Shown here piece by piece: positions 41,464 to 48,866 of a stretch of 64,000 nucleotides of DNA. The notes under the pieces were generated by a model that did not search any database, was not told the DNA's origin, and saw only the letters and a program-made list of their open reading frames with translations. The stretch spans positions 1 to 64,000 of the IMG/VR virus record IMGVR_UViG_3300009164_000002, one strand, 5' to 3'. This stretch comes from a virus. Within the stretch, counting starts at the first letter, position 1; each line of letters begins with the position of its first letter. Made by a program: the position numbers and the translations under genes.

Positions 41464-41515
41464 TCTTTTGAACCTGTAAATCGGTAGGGTTCTAAAAACT
41501 TCCTGATTCGGCCGC
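41443..41515 (+). ncRNA. Structured leader before the capsid gene, 73 nt
   Basis: An outer 10-bp stem GCGGTCGAAT/ATTCGGCCGC (one G-U), then GGGA/TTCC, TTTT/AAAA and GAACC/GGTTC around a 13-base loop. The 241-base gap is otherwise AT-rich with no gene. The hairpin could stop or process read-through RNA from the scaffold gene, or stabilise capsid mRNA. Confidence 0.65.
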
Positions 41516-41646
41516 TCGCACGTTATCGCGTTCTAGAAAGCACAAATTAAAGCAACCTCTAGTAGGTATGTTTTGTTTTCATTTACGTTAAAAGCATTTG
41601 CTTTAACAAATCTCAATAATCATTCACAATTTAACTTAATAAAATT

Positions 41647-43137
41647 ATGGCTTACACAGTAGAAGACTTCCTCGTAGAGCAAGCACCAATGATCGGCACC
41701 GACATCAATCAAAAGATGATGGAGCAACCAACCCCGTGGATTAACCTTTACAAGCAAGAGACTTGGGAAGACGAGAAATCGAGCACACAAAAAACTTTCC
41801 AGTTTGACCGTGCTAAATTGACCGACCCAACTGGAACCCTTAGCGACGAACTTATCGAAGAAGTCGAATGGGCAAATGTTACGACCGATGTTTCCCTTAA
41901 CAACAACACCGCTAACCATCAAGCTACTAATGGCGATGGCATTCCTCCTTCGGATAATGTTGAGTTCACACAAACTCTTCGTGAGTATAACCTCCAGCAC
42001 AAAGCTGTTTGGGGTCCTCCAATGAACACCAACCAACTTCGTAACAAGTTTGTCCGTGCTCAACAAATGGGAGCATGTGTTGCTGCACTTGCTGACCAAG
42101 CACGTGAGTTCTGGATTGAACGTAAACGCTCGGAATATACCCGTATTGCAGATAACCTTGTCGTTCTTGACTCTGGTTTCTCTCTCGCTGGCGGTTATTA
42201 TGGTGACATGGCTGCTCCTGCAACCACTGGAACTGATCAATCTATCCTTACCACAAGTTTCTGCGATGAAATTTACGAATACCTCAACCTTCATGGTGCT
42301 GGTAAAGGCTCTATGGGCGTAGCAGAAAACCGTCCTGTTTATGGATTGGTTACCTCTTCTCGTCAAAGCCGTCGTTTGATCATGGCTGATCCAGATGTCC
42401 GCGAGGATTTCCGTTATTCCGCACAGAACGAGAAACTTCTCGCTCCTATGGGAATCAAATGGACTTACAATGGTTTCACCCACATCATTGATGACAAAAC
42501 TGAACGTTGGGAATTCGTTCCTGCATCAGCTGTCACCGTTGCTTTGGATGCAGCTACTAAAGTCGTTACCTTCAGTGGACCACTTGTTAGCTCGACTGGT
42601 GCAACTGTCCGTCTCTTTAAAGGTTCTACCATCATCGTCACTGGTGCAGATGCTTGCAAACTGATCGTAACTGGTCGCCATGCAACTGCTAACAAATACT
42701 ACGTGAAGAGCGCAGTAGACAGTGTAGCATTGATCGACGTTACCCCAGCGGTAACTACCTTCACTGCATGGGCAAGTGTTCCTCAGTATGTCGTTACCAC
42801 CGTCAATGGTGTTCTTAAACGCGTTCCTAACCCGAATTGGTTGATCGCTACTTGGGAAGATTCTCAAGTATTCCATCAAGACGTATGCACAAGCTTGATT
42901 CCAAAACCAATTACATCTGTAGGACAAGCTTCCTTCGATGCAATTAACTACACTGGAACCTATCGCTGGACTAATTACGAAGATCGTCAAGATAACCCTG
43001 ATGGTCAAATCGGTCAATTCCGTGGAGTTCTCTCCAACGGAACACGTCCTGAGAATCCAGAGTTTGGTATCATCATCCGCCATCTTGCCGTCCCGCGTCC
43101 TGCTGGTCGTATTGTTGGTGCATCTTCTCTTGGTTAA
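41647..43137 (+). CDS. Major capsid protein, 496 aa
   Basis: Position after the scaffold, the size and the HK97-like elements fit: an N-terminal arm and extended loop ('TWEDEKSSTQKTFQFDR'), the spine helix ('AACVAALADQAREFWIERKR'-like region near 145) and C-terminal 'GIIIRHLAVPRP'. A Thr/Val/Ala-rich segment at about residues 298-385 looks like an Ig-like insertion domain that could decorate the surface. Codons are strongly biased to C-ending forms, unlike most neighbours, as expected for a very highly expressed gene. It is followed by a strong terminator. Confidence 0.9.
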   Translation: MAYTVEDFLVEQAPMIGTDINQKMMEQPTPWINLYKQETWEDEKSSTQKTFQFDRAKLTDPTGTLSDELIEEVEWANVTTDVSLNNNTANHQATNGDGIPPSDNVEFTQTLREYNLQHKAVWGPPMNTNQLRNKFVRAQQMGACVAALADQAREFWIERKRSEYTRIADNLVVLDSGFSLAGGYYGDMAAPATTGTDQSILTTSFCDEIYEYLNLHGAGKGSMGVAENRPVYGLVTSSRQSRRLIMADPDVREDFRYSAQNEKLLAPMGIKWTYNGFTHIIDDKTERWEFVPASAVTVALDAATKVVTFSGPLVSSTGATVRLFKGSTIIVTGADACKLIVTGRHATANKYYVKSAVDSVALIDVTPAVTTFTAWASVPQYVVTTVNGVLKRVPNPNWLIATWEDSQVFHQDVCTSLIPKPITSVGQASFDAINYTGTYRWTNYEDRQDNPDGQIGQFRGVLSNGTRPENPEFGIIIRHLAVPRPAGRIVGASSLG

Positions 43138-43151
43138 GAGTTGTTATTAAC

Positions 43152-43190
43152 CCCCGTCTCAGAGCCCTCTGGGGCGGGGTTTTTTCTTTT
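43152..43190 (+). terminator. Strong rho-independent terminator after capsid gene
   Basis: A 12-bp stem CCCCGTCTCAGA/TCTGGGGCGGGG with loop GCCC, then TTTTTTCTTTT. Confidence 0.93.
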
Positions 43191-43211
43191 AAAGGGCAAC
43201 TATATAAAATT

Positions 43212-43646
43212 ATGAAAACACTATTATCGCTTATTCTTCCCGAAAATTCTACTTTTCGTTATTTAAAAAATGGACGTAAAGGTATTGGATTCCGCAATGG
43301 AACTCTTATTACTCGTGACTCTAATGGAGTTGAAGTAGGTATTACTGGTTTGGCTGTTGCTGATGTAACAATGGCTGCTGGTGATGCTGCTGTTATTAGT
43401 AAACGTCTGACTGTATTCTCTGGTCGCACAGCTGCAACCGCAGCAACTATTCCAGCTGCAAGTGGTCCTGTTCGTGATTTAATTATTCAAAATGCTAATA
43501 CAAGTTCAGGTGCAGTTACAGTAACAAGTCCAGCAACTAATATTTACTCGGCTGCAAGTGCTTCGCCTTCTGCGACGCATACAATTCCAATTGCTACTAC
43601 ACATCGTTTGCTATCTGATGGAACTAGTTGGTTCCGTACACATTAA
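43212..43646 (+). CDS. Capsid decoration or fibre-like protein, 144 aa
   Basis: Gly/Thr/Ala-rich and beta-like ('AATAATIPAASGPVRDLIIQ', 'GAVTVTSPATNIY'), ending 'LLSDGTSWFRTH', a phrase common in small virion proteins. Flanked by terminators on both sides, so it forms its own transcript. A head decoration or capsid fibre protein is the likeliest role. Confidence 0.65.
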   Translation: MKTLLSLILPENSTFRYLKNGRKGIGFRNGTLITRDSNGVEVGITGLAVADVTMAAGDAAVISKRLTVFSGRTAATAATIPAASGPVRDLIIQNANTSSGAVTVTSPATNIYSAASASPSATHTIPIATTHRLLSDGTSWFRTH

Positions 43647-43650
43647 ATTA

Positions 43651-43692
43651 AATAGGGGTCCCTGTAAGAAATTATGGGGGCTCCTTATTTTT
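43651..43692 (+). terminator. Rho-independent terminator
   Basis: AATAGGGG-T-CCCT pairs with GGGGG-C-TCCTTATT (several G-U pairs, one mismatch) and is followed by a T-rich run. Confidence 0.65.
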
Positions 43693-43702
43693 CATTTATA
43701 AT

Positions 43703-43816
43703 ATGCAAGACAACAAAGACAATAACGATAATCTTATTGATTGTATTATTGAGTTCTCTACTTTCTGTGTGGCAGTAGGGCTTCTTTTGTTTATTGCCAA
43801 TTTACTTATTTTATGA
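43703..43816 (+). CDS. Small membrane protein of lysis cassette, 37 aa
   Basis: An acidic N-terminus (MQDNKDNNDN) and one membrane helix (TFCVAVGLLLFIANLLIL). It ends by ATGA overlap with the next gene. Could be an antiholin or pinholin-like protein. Confidence 0.6.
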   Translation: MQDNKDNNDNLIDCIIEFSTFCVAVGLLLFIANLLIL

Positions 43817-43989
43817 ATCATCATTACCACACTTTACTTAATGGACTTACAGGCACTATAGCTGCCATTAGCGGAGTCTCTATAACTTACATGGAACACG
43901 TTGAAACTTCGTTAAGAATAACTACTTCATTTTTAGGCTTGATAGTCCTAGTTTTATCTATTAGGAACTTATGGCGTAACAAGAAATAA
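43813..43989 (+). CDS. Two-span membrane protein, holin candidate, 58 aa
   Basis: Two hydrophobic segments ('GLTGTIAAISGVSITYM' and 'SFLGLIVLVLSI') and a basic tail (RNLWRNKK): class II holin layout. Holins form pores that let the endolysin reach the wall. Confidence 0.65.
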   Translation: MNHHYHTLLNGLTGTIAAISGVSITYMEHVETSLRITTSFLGLIVLVLSIRNLWRNKK

Positions 43990-43991
43990 TT

Positions 43992-44177
43992 ATGAATAAG
44001 ACATTATTGACATCAAAAACATTTTGGGTTCAGGTTATAACATTTGCTTCTGCATTTTTTCCTCCTGTCCAACAATGGCTTGCTTCTAATCCAGAGCAAT
44101 TCCTTGCCGTATTAGCTTCCGTTAACGTAATTGTTCGGTTTGCTACTAAAGGTAAATTAACTCTCTTCGGTGAGTAG
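43992..44177 (+). CDS. Holin-like protein, 61 aa
   Basis: 'TFWVQVITFASAFFPPVQQWL' followed by 'LAVLASVNVIVRFATKGKL' is the pattern of a small phage membrane-protein family found next to endolysins and spanins, often annotated as holin. Two weakly hydrophobic segments. It sits just ahead of the spanin pair. Confidence 0.65.
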   Translation: MNKTLLTSKTFWVQVITFASAFFPPVQQWLASNPEQFLAVLASVNVIVRFATKGKLTLFGE

Positions 44178-44417
44178 ATGAATCTGATCGCCGCCTTTAC
44201 AGCTGCTTGCAATGCTTTTGTTGCATGGGTTGACTGGCGGCTTTCTAACGACTTAGATAACGATGAAGATGAACTTGACCGCCTTGGTAAAATTATGGAG
44301 TCTAAGCCTTCTGCTGATACCGAGTTGCACATCATTCGGTTACGTCAAAGAATCCAGCGTAAGAAGCGACAAAGCCGCATTAGTGAGTCCACAGTGGATA
44401 ACAATGAAGCACGGTGA
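44178..44417 (+). CDS. i-spanin-like (Rz-type) protein, 79 aa
   Basis: An N-terminal membrane helix (residues 3-20, LIAAFTAACNAFVAWVDW) and a periplasmic charged helix ('ELHIIRLRQRIQRKKRQ'). The overlapping lipoprotein in the +1 frame supports a spanin pair that fuses inner and outer membranes. This implies a Gram-negative (diderm) host. Confidence 0.65.
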   Translation: MNLIAAFTAACNAFVAWVDWRLSNDLDNDEDELDRLGKIMESKPSADTELHIIRLRQRIQRKKRQSRISESTVDNNEAR

Positions 44418-44514
44418 GGTTTATCACTTTGCTGAAGGCAGCATGGTAGGTGACGGACAAGTTTATATGAGTAGTTACAAATTTAGAAAACTATTAATTG
44501 AGGACACAAAATGA
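44263..44514 (+). CDS. o-spanin-like (Rz1-type) lipoprotein, 83 aa
   Basis: A signal peptide 'LVKLWSLSLLLIPSC' with lipobox I-P-S-C (Cys at about residue 22), leaving about 61 mature residues. It overlaps the i-spanin gene in another frame for 155 bases, the classic Rz/Rz1 layout, and runs into the endolysin by ATGA. A second ATG two codons in may be the true start. Confidence 0.7.
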   Translation: MKMNLTALVKLWSLSLLLIPSCTSFGYVKESSVRSDKAALVSPQWITMKHGEVYHFAEGSMVGDGQVYMSSYKFRKLLIEDTK

Positions 44515-45134
44515 TGATAGCAATCTGCATAGGACACAGCCGCAAGATCGGTGGGAGATACGATGGCGGCGCTTACTCCGAACATCTGAAAACTAATGAG
44601 CGAGACTTCAATTTAAAGGTCGCAACCAAGCTATCTGCAAATCTTACTCGCAAAGGTATTCCTTCGCAGATATTTAGCGATTACGTTGGCAACGGATATG
44701 GGACAGCAATGGTTAACGCAGCTGATCAAATCAGAAAAGCTCAAGCAACCATAGCAATCGAATTACATTTTAACTCAGCGGCTCCAGAAGCTAATGGGCA
44801 TGAATGGTTATATTGGTTTAACTCAATGAACGGAGCAAGTATCGCTAAGAATTTCGAGACTGAATTTAAACGTGCATTCTCAGGAATTAAATCAAGAGGT
44901 GTTAAAATGATTACTAGAGTTAATCGTGGGGGGAAATTCCTTGAGCTTACGCACTGTCCAGCAGTAATTCTTGAGCCGTTCTTTGGTAGCAACGAAAATG
45001 ACTGCAAGCAGATTACTATTGACGGAGTGGCTTCTGCATACGCTAATGCAATTGAACTTTGCGTCAATCCTGCTGGACATGAACCATTTAAATTTGGAGT
45101 CGGAGAAGGCAGTTATATCAATCGAAAAGCATGA
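44511..45134 (+). CDS. Endolysin, N-acetylmuramoyl-L-alanine amidase (Amidase_3), 207 aa
   Basis: 'IAICIGHSRK' (H9), a Glu in 'TNERDF' (about 30), 'IAIELHFNSA' (H86) and 'ILEPFFGSN' (about 157-165) supply the zinc ligands and catalytic Glu of the Amidase_3 fold. The enzyme cleaves the bond between MurNAc and L-Ala. No signal peptide, so it needs the holin. It follows the spanins and overlaps the next gene by ATGA. Confidence 0.88.
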   Translation: MMIAICIGHSRKIGGRYDGGAYSEHLKTNERDFNLKVATKLSANLTRKGIPSQIFSDYVGNGYGTAMVNAADQIRKAQATIAIELHFNSAAPEANGHEWLYWFNSMNGASIAKNFETEFKRAFSGIKSRGVKMITRVNRGGKFLELTHCPAVILEPFFGSNENDCKQITIDGVASAYANAIELCVNPAGHEPFKFGVGEGSYINRKA

Positions 45135-45415
45135 AACTTCCCCGTAGCGTCAAAATAGCAGGTCAATCTGTAAAGATTAAGAAAGGCAAGCTTGAGGACG
45201 CATACGGACAATACGAACACGACAACCGAACAATCTGGATATCAAACGCAATCAAAGACGAAAAAGAAATCATTACTACTTTGCGGCATGAAATCCTTGA
45301 GGCATCGCTATTAATATCGGGAGTCGGCTGGATGGAGAAATACGAGCAGGAAGCCGTAGTAAGATGCGTTGATGAAATATTCTGGGTAGCTTGGGAATCA
45401 CTTAAATTTAACTAA
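45131..45415 (+). CDS. Degenerate metallopeptidase-like protein, 94 aa
   Basis: It begins 'LPRSVKIAGQSVKIKKGK' and has 'TLRHEILEASL'. This is the layout of a small phage family with a zinc H-E-x-x-H (…TLLHEILHAI), but the second His is replaced, giving H-E-I-L-E. It may be inactive or use another ligand. Its position between endolysin and phosphoesterase offers no clear role. Confidence 0.6.
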   Translation: MKLPRSVKIAGQSVKIKKGKLEDAYGQYEHDNRTIWISNAIKDEKEIITTLRHEILEASLLISGVGWMEKYEQEAVVRCVDEIFWVAWESLKFN

Positions 45416-45416
45416 C

Positions 45417-46142
45417 ATGGCTTGGGAAAAATCAATCTTTATGGCAGACTCTCACGGGGATTTAGTTTGTCCAAACGCAATCAAGGTATTCAAGTCTTTC
45501 ATGGACGACTGGAATCCTAAACATCGAATTCATTTAGGAGATGTCTGGGACTTTCGAGCAATTAGACGTAACGCTGGAAACGAGGAACGTGCAGAAGGTA
45601 TTCGATATGATTATAACTGCGGCATGGAGCTACTTGACTGGTATCGTCCGAACTACTTAACGCTAGGAAATCACGACCACAGGCTATGGAGAGCGGCAGG
45701 AGAGACTAGCAATGGCGTATTGGCAGACCTATGTGCACAGAAAGCACAAGAAACTGAAGACGAGTTCCGCAAGATGGGAATTAAATGGGTTCACTGGAAA
45801 GTTACGGAACGATTTAAGTTGGGTAATTTAACTATGATCCATGGTTTCCATTCCTCAATGCATCCAGCTAAAGCTCATCATGAAAAATATGGTTCTTGCA
45901 TATTTGGACACGTCCACGCCCCGAATGATTACGAAGCTAGGCACATTGACGGCGGCAGTTCACATGCTATTGGCACAATGGCTAAGATTGATAAAATGGC
46001 TTATGCGGATGCTTACACGGCAAAGTTGGGTTGGCGTAACGGATTTGCTTACGGATTACATAACACAAAAACTGGAGATTTTAAGATATGGCAAATAACA
46101 AAAAACGGATCGGATTGGATCAGTCCTCACGGGATACTGTAA
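45417..46142 (+). CDS. Calcineurin-like metallophosphoesterase, 241 aa
   Basis: The metal-binding series is complete: D11-x-H13 ('MADSHGD'), GD in 'IHLGDVWD' (about 40-43), 'GNHDHR' (84-89), a His in 'MIHGFHS' (about 141) and 'FGHVHA' (about 163-168). Such enzymes hydrolyse phosphomonoesters or diesters, including DNA, cyclic or capped nucleotides. In a phage it may work in nucleic acid metabolism or defence evasion. It lies in the late operon, unusual for such an enzyme. Confidence 0.9.
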   Translation: MAWEKSIFMADSHGDLVCPNAIKVFKSFMDDWNPKHRIHLGDVWDFRAIRRNAGNEERAEGIRYDYNCGMELLDWYRPNYLTLGNHDHRLWRAAGETSNGVLADLCAQKAQETEDEFRKMGIKWVHWKVTERFKLGNLTMIHGFHSSMHPAKAHHEKYGSCIFGHVHAPNDYEARHIDGGSSHAIGTMAKIDKMAYADAYTAKLGWRNGFAYGLHNTKTGDFKIWQITKNGSDWISPHGIL

Positions 46143-46372
46143 AAGATGACGTATGGGGCAAGATTGATCTAATGATCAGCACGTTGGATAAACCTAAACA
46201 GCCCGATGAGTTCACAATTAGCGATTATATCGACAGGATCGAATCTCAAGGCAACGCTATCAGCGCGAGCCAAGCTGGAAAGCAATTGCTATTAAAAGTC
46301 AAAGATGGGACATTAACCTCCCGCAAAACGAAAGTTAAAGGCTTTAAGGTCAACGTATTTAAGTTTGTTTGA
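46088..46372 (+). CDS. Small protein, 94 aa
   Basis: Not recognised. A helical N-terminus and a possible winged-helix-like C-terminus ('ISASQAGKQLLLKVKDGTLTS'). It overlaps the phosphoesterase gene by 55 bases. Confidence 0.55.
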   Translation: MANNKKRIGLDQSSRDTVKDDVWGKIDLMISTLDKPKQPDEFTISDYIDRIESQGNAISASQAGKQLLLKVKDGTLTSRKTKVKGFKVNVFKFV

Positions 46373-46474
46373 ATTGATACTTGTTAATTTGATGCGCGTA
46401 TTTTTTATTGATATAAACCACAAATGATATATAGGTTTAATGCATTGATACACTCTTAAAGAATCATTAATTAT

Positions 46475-46489
46475 TTTAGTCGGACTAAA
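46475..46489 (+). promoter_or_regulatory. TTTAG-N5-CTAAA palindrome (copy g)
   Basis: TTTAGTCGGACTAAA, three bases before ATG 46493. A TTGATA-N16-TATAGG pair, about 55 bases upstream, is a weak promoter candidate. Confidence 0.75.
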
Positions 46490-46492
46490 GCT

Positions 46493-48064
46493 ATGGCACT
46501 ACCTAACCCTCCAAACAATGTTCCTCAGATTATAGATGTTCAAAACCCATCTAGTAATCACCATATAGTAAGCGTTAAGATGCCTACTAATTTGGCAAGT
46601 AAATGGCCTTCTAAGGCGTGGGGAACGTCAATTGCAGACATTGGTCTATCAGCCAAGGATGCGGCTCTCTACCCCAATTACGTGCTAGTTGATGTAGAGC
46701 CAATTAAAAACACTCCTGATCTTCTTTGGATATTCCAGAAGCTTGATGGTCCTGAGTGGAAGACAAAATCAACTGGAGTTCCAAATCTTGCACCAGCTAA
46801 GTTTTCGAATCAAATTACTACAATTCAAAAAAGACGTGAGGTTGATCCTTTAACAGACCCATCACCGTTGGGTGGCAATTTAATTTCATCTATTATACAA
46901 CAAAAAGATGATACAGGTAAGGCTATTGAAGTAAATACTGAGGAAATAATTACTTCTACTTCCCCATTGATTGGAGAAGTTACAGATACTTGGGGAATAA
47001 ATAAAACTGAAGAATCTTATGTTGATGAAGCAACTTCAGTTGAATCTGGATTTGGAGTTAAAGCTAGTAAAGTCGCACCTATTGGAATGTCTAAAGCTGT
47101 AAAAATCACAGAAAGATACCCAGATGTAATCACTAAATTAGAGGGTGAGGAATACGACAGGGAAACAAGTGCAGTCATTCAAACCAGTAAACATCTTGTT
47201 GATGCAAGTTTAGCAAGTAGCTTTGCCAATCAACTCCGAAATAGTGGAGGCATAATTAATCAAGTTGAAGTTCAACCTTTAGATAAATGGCATAGTATAG
47301 TTATTGCCAATAAAATGAATGATCTTCCAGACATTCAAGAATGGCAAGAAACTACTGAAATCAGTCTTCCTGCTAAATTAAAAAAAGTTGGTGTAGTATG
47401 GGATACTAGTGAAAGCGTAGAGGAGAATTCATCTGGTGTTAATAATATATCAATTATCAGGGCTAGGAATTACGAATGGGGAATAACCGCTTTTGGCAAA
47501 ATACAAGCAACTTGCTCTGGGGCTCCATTTATTGATATTGAGCCCGGACTTAGGGGAACTGCATTAGTGAGTGTGAAAAGAGAATATTTCCATGAAGCTC
47601 CACTAGTAGATATTGCTTCAGTCCATGTATTTAAACCAGTCATTGGTATACTTCAAATAAACGGGTTTTCTGTTACAGATGCTCGTAAAGTCGTTTGGAA
47701 TGGAATTGGTAATAGGAAATTTAGCGATGATTATAATAATTCGTATGATATAGATGATAAACTTATTATTAGCACATTTGGACCATTTGAGCATGATAGC
47801 ATTCCTGCGACACCAGACAACATGGGTGATGATCCAAATATAGTTAAAGATATATATTCTACTACAGGATCTACTCCTGATGCTTTTATAATAGAAAATC
47901 CAACTGTAGCTTTTACTTTTCAAAAAAGTGGAAGTGCAACTTTAACTTTACCTGTAAGCTCTATTCCTTTAATAAAAGGAGATACATATGTTTCTAATAT
48001 TATAGTTAAGCCTTGGAGACTTGGAAAATGGGTTCGAGAAACTTATACTGTAACTGTTCCATAA
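46493..48064 (+). CDS. Putative virion structural protein, 523 aa
   Basis: Not recognised by name. It has a Pro-rich start, many beta segments and a C-terminal domain like an Ig-like fold ('GSATLTLPVSSIPLIKGDTY', 'WVRETYTVTVP'). First gene of the tail cluster. Confidence 0.6.
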   Translation: MALPNPPNNVPQIIDVQNPSSNHHIVSVKMPTNLASKWPSKAWGTSIADIGLSAKDAALYPNYVLVDVEPIKNTPDLLWIFQKLDGPEWKTKSTGVPNLAPAKFSNQITTIQKRREVDPLTDPSPLGGNLISSIIQQKDDTGKAIEVNTEEIITSTSPLIGEVTDTWGINKTEESYVDEATSVESGFGVKASKVAPIGMSKAVKITERYPDVITKLEGEEYDRETSAVIQTSKHLVDASLASSFANQLRNSGGIINQVEVQPLDKWHSIVIANKMNDLPDIQEWQETTEISLPAKLKKVGVVWDTSESVEENSSGVNNISIIRARNYEWGITAFGKIQATCSGAPFIDIEPGLRGTALVSVKREYFHEAPLVDIASVHVFKPVIGILQINGFSVTDARKVVWNGIGNRKFSDDYNNSYDIDDKLIISTFGPFEHDSIPATPDNMGDDPNIVKDIYSTTGSTPDAFIIENPTVAFTFQKSGSATLTLPVSSIPLIKGDTYVSNIIVKPWRLGKWVRETYTVTVP

Positions 48065-48080
48065 ATTATTTTTTATTAAT

Positions 48081-48866
48081 ATGTCTAGTGATTATATAAA
48101 CGAAACGCTTAAACAAGTAACTGATGCAGTATATAGTGCTTTAGTTGGACCGTCAGATAATAAAATGTCGATGGAAGAAAAATTAAAAGCTTTAAGTAGT
48201 TCCCAACCAAGTGTTACATCAAATAAATTATTACAACCAGATTTCGAAAGAATCAAACCAAGTCCAAATGGTATTCCTAATTATGGATTGAATTTAGATC
48301 CAAATTTCAAAGTTGAAAACTTTGTTATGGTGGAAAGAAAAAAAGATAAATTTGTTTCAGAAACAATAGTAAATAAAGTTAAAGTTGGTATTAAAGAGCG
48401 AATACCTTTAAGTATAATTGATTATCAACCAGCGCATTTACCAGTTCCTGCATCAGAACCTGCTGAAGGATCAATTAGGTATTGGATTGAGTATGGTGAT
48501 GTAAATGGATTGCTTCCTATTAACATAGATAGTTATCATGACATAACCAGCACTACACATTTCTTTGTAAAAATAACTCTTAATTCTGATCCAGATAGCT
48601 CACTGGCAAATTCAGTTGAAATTGTAAAAGGAGCATCAAATACAACTTATTCAACTCCGCCATGGGGCATTGATGGTAGTAGACCTGCAAATACCTATTA
48701 TTATTTAGGCTCGGTAACTATTAATGATGATTCATTTGTAATCCTTAATACAGGTGGTGGTTCGTTATCTTTAACTGAACATATAAGTAATATATCTCCA
48801 AATGGAGCGATAGCTGGTGACGTATCTATATCTAAACAATTTGCTTTTATTAGACAAAATTACTAA
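48081..48866 (+). CDS. Putative tail structural protein, 261 aa
   Basis: Not recognised. A charged helical N-terminus (residues 1-60) then a beta-rich C-terminus ('PANTYYYLGSVTINDDSFVI') of the kind seen in tail-fibre tip or adaptor proteins. Followed immediately by the next gene with a one-base overlap. Confidence 0.6.
   Translation: MSSDYINETLKQVTDAVYSALVGPSDNKMSMEEKLKALSSSQPSVTSNKLLQPDFERIKPSPNGIPNYGLNLDPNFKVENFVMVERKKDKFVSETIVNKVKVGIKERIPLSIIDYQPAHLPVPASEPAEGSIRYWIEYGDVNGLLPINIDSYHDITSTTHFFVKITLNSDPDSSLANSVEIVKGASNTTYSTPPWGIDGSRPANTYYYLGSVTINDDSFVILNTGGGSLSLTEHISNISPNGAIAGDVSISKQFAFIRQNY

Noticed and set aside
41443-41515. tRNA-Tyr (GTA at positions 34-36 with a C-T-G-T-A-A-A loop)
   Set aside because: None of the five anticodon-stem pairs forms, and the D and T arms do not pair. 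The sequence folds as one long hairpin.
41620-42483. Long minus-strand frame opposite the capsid gene
   Set aside because: It is the shadow of strong codon bias in the capsid gene. The capsid frame explains the region.
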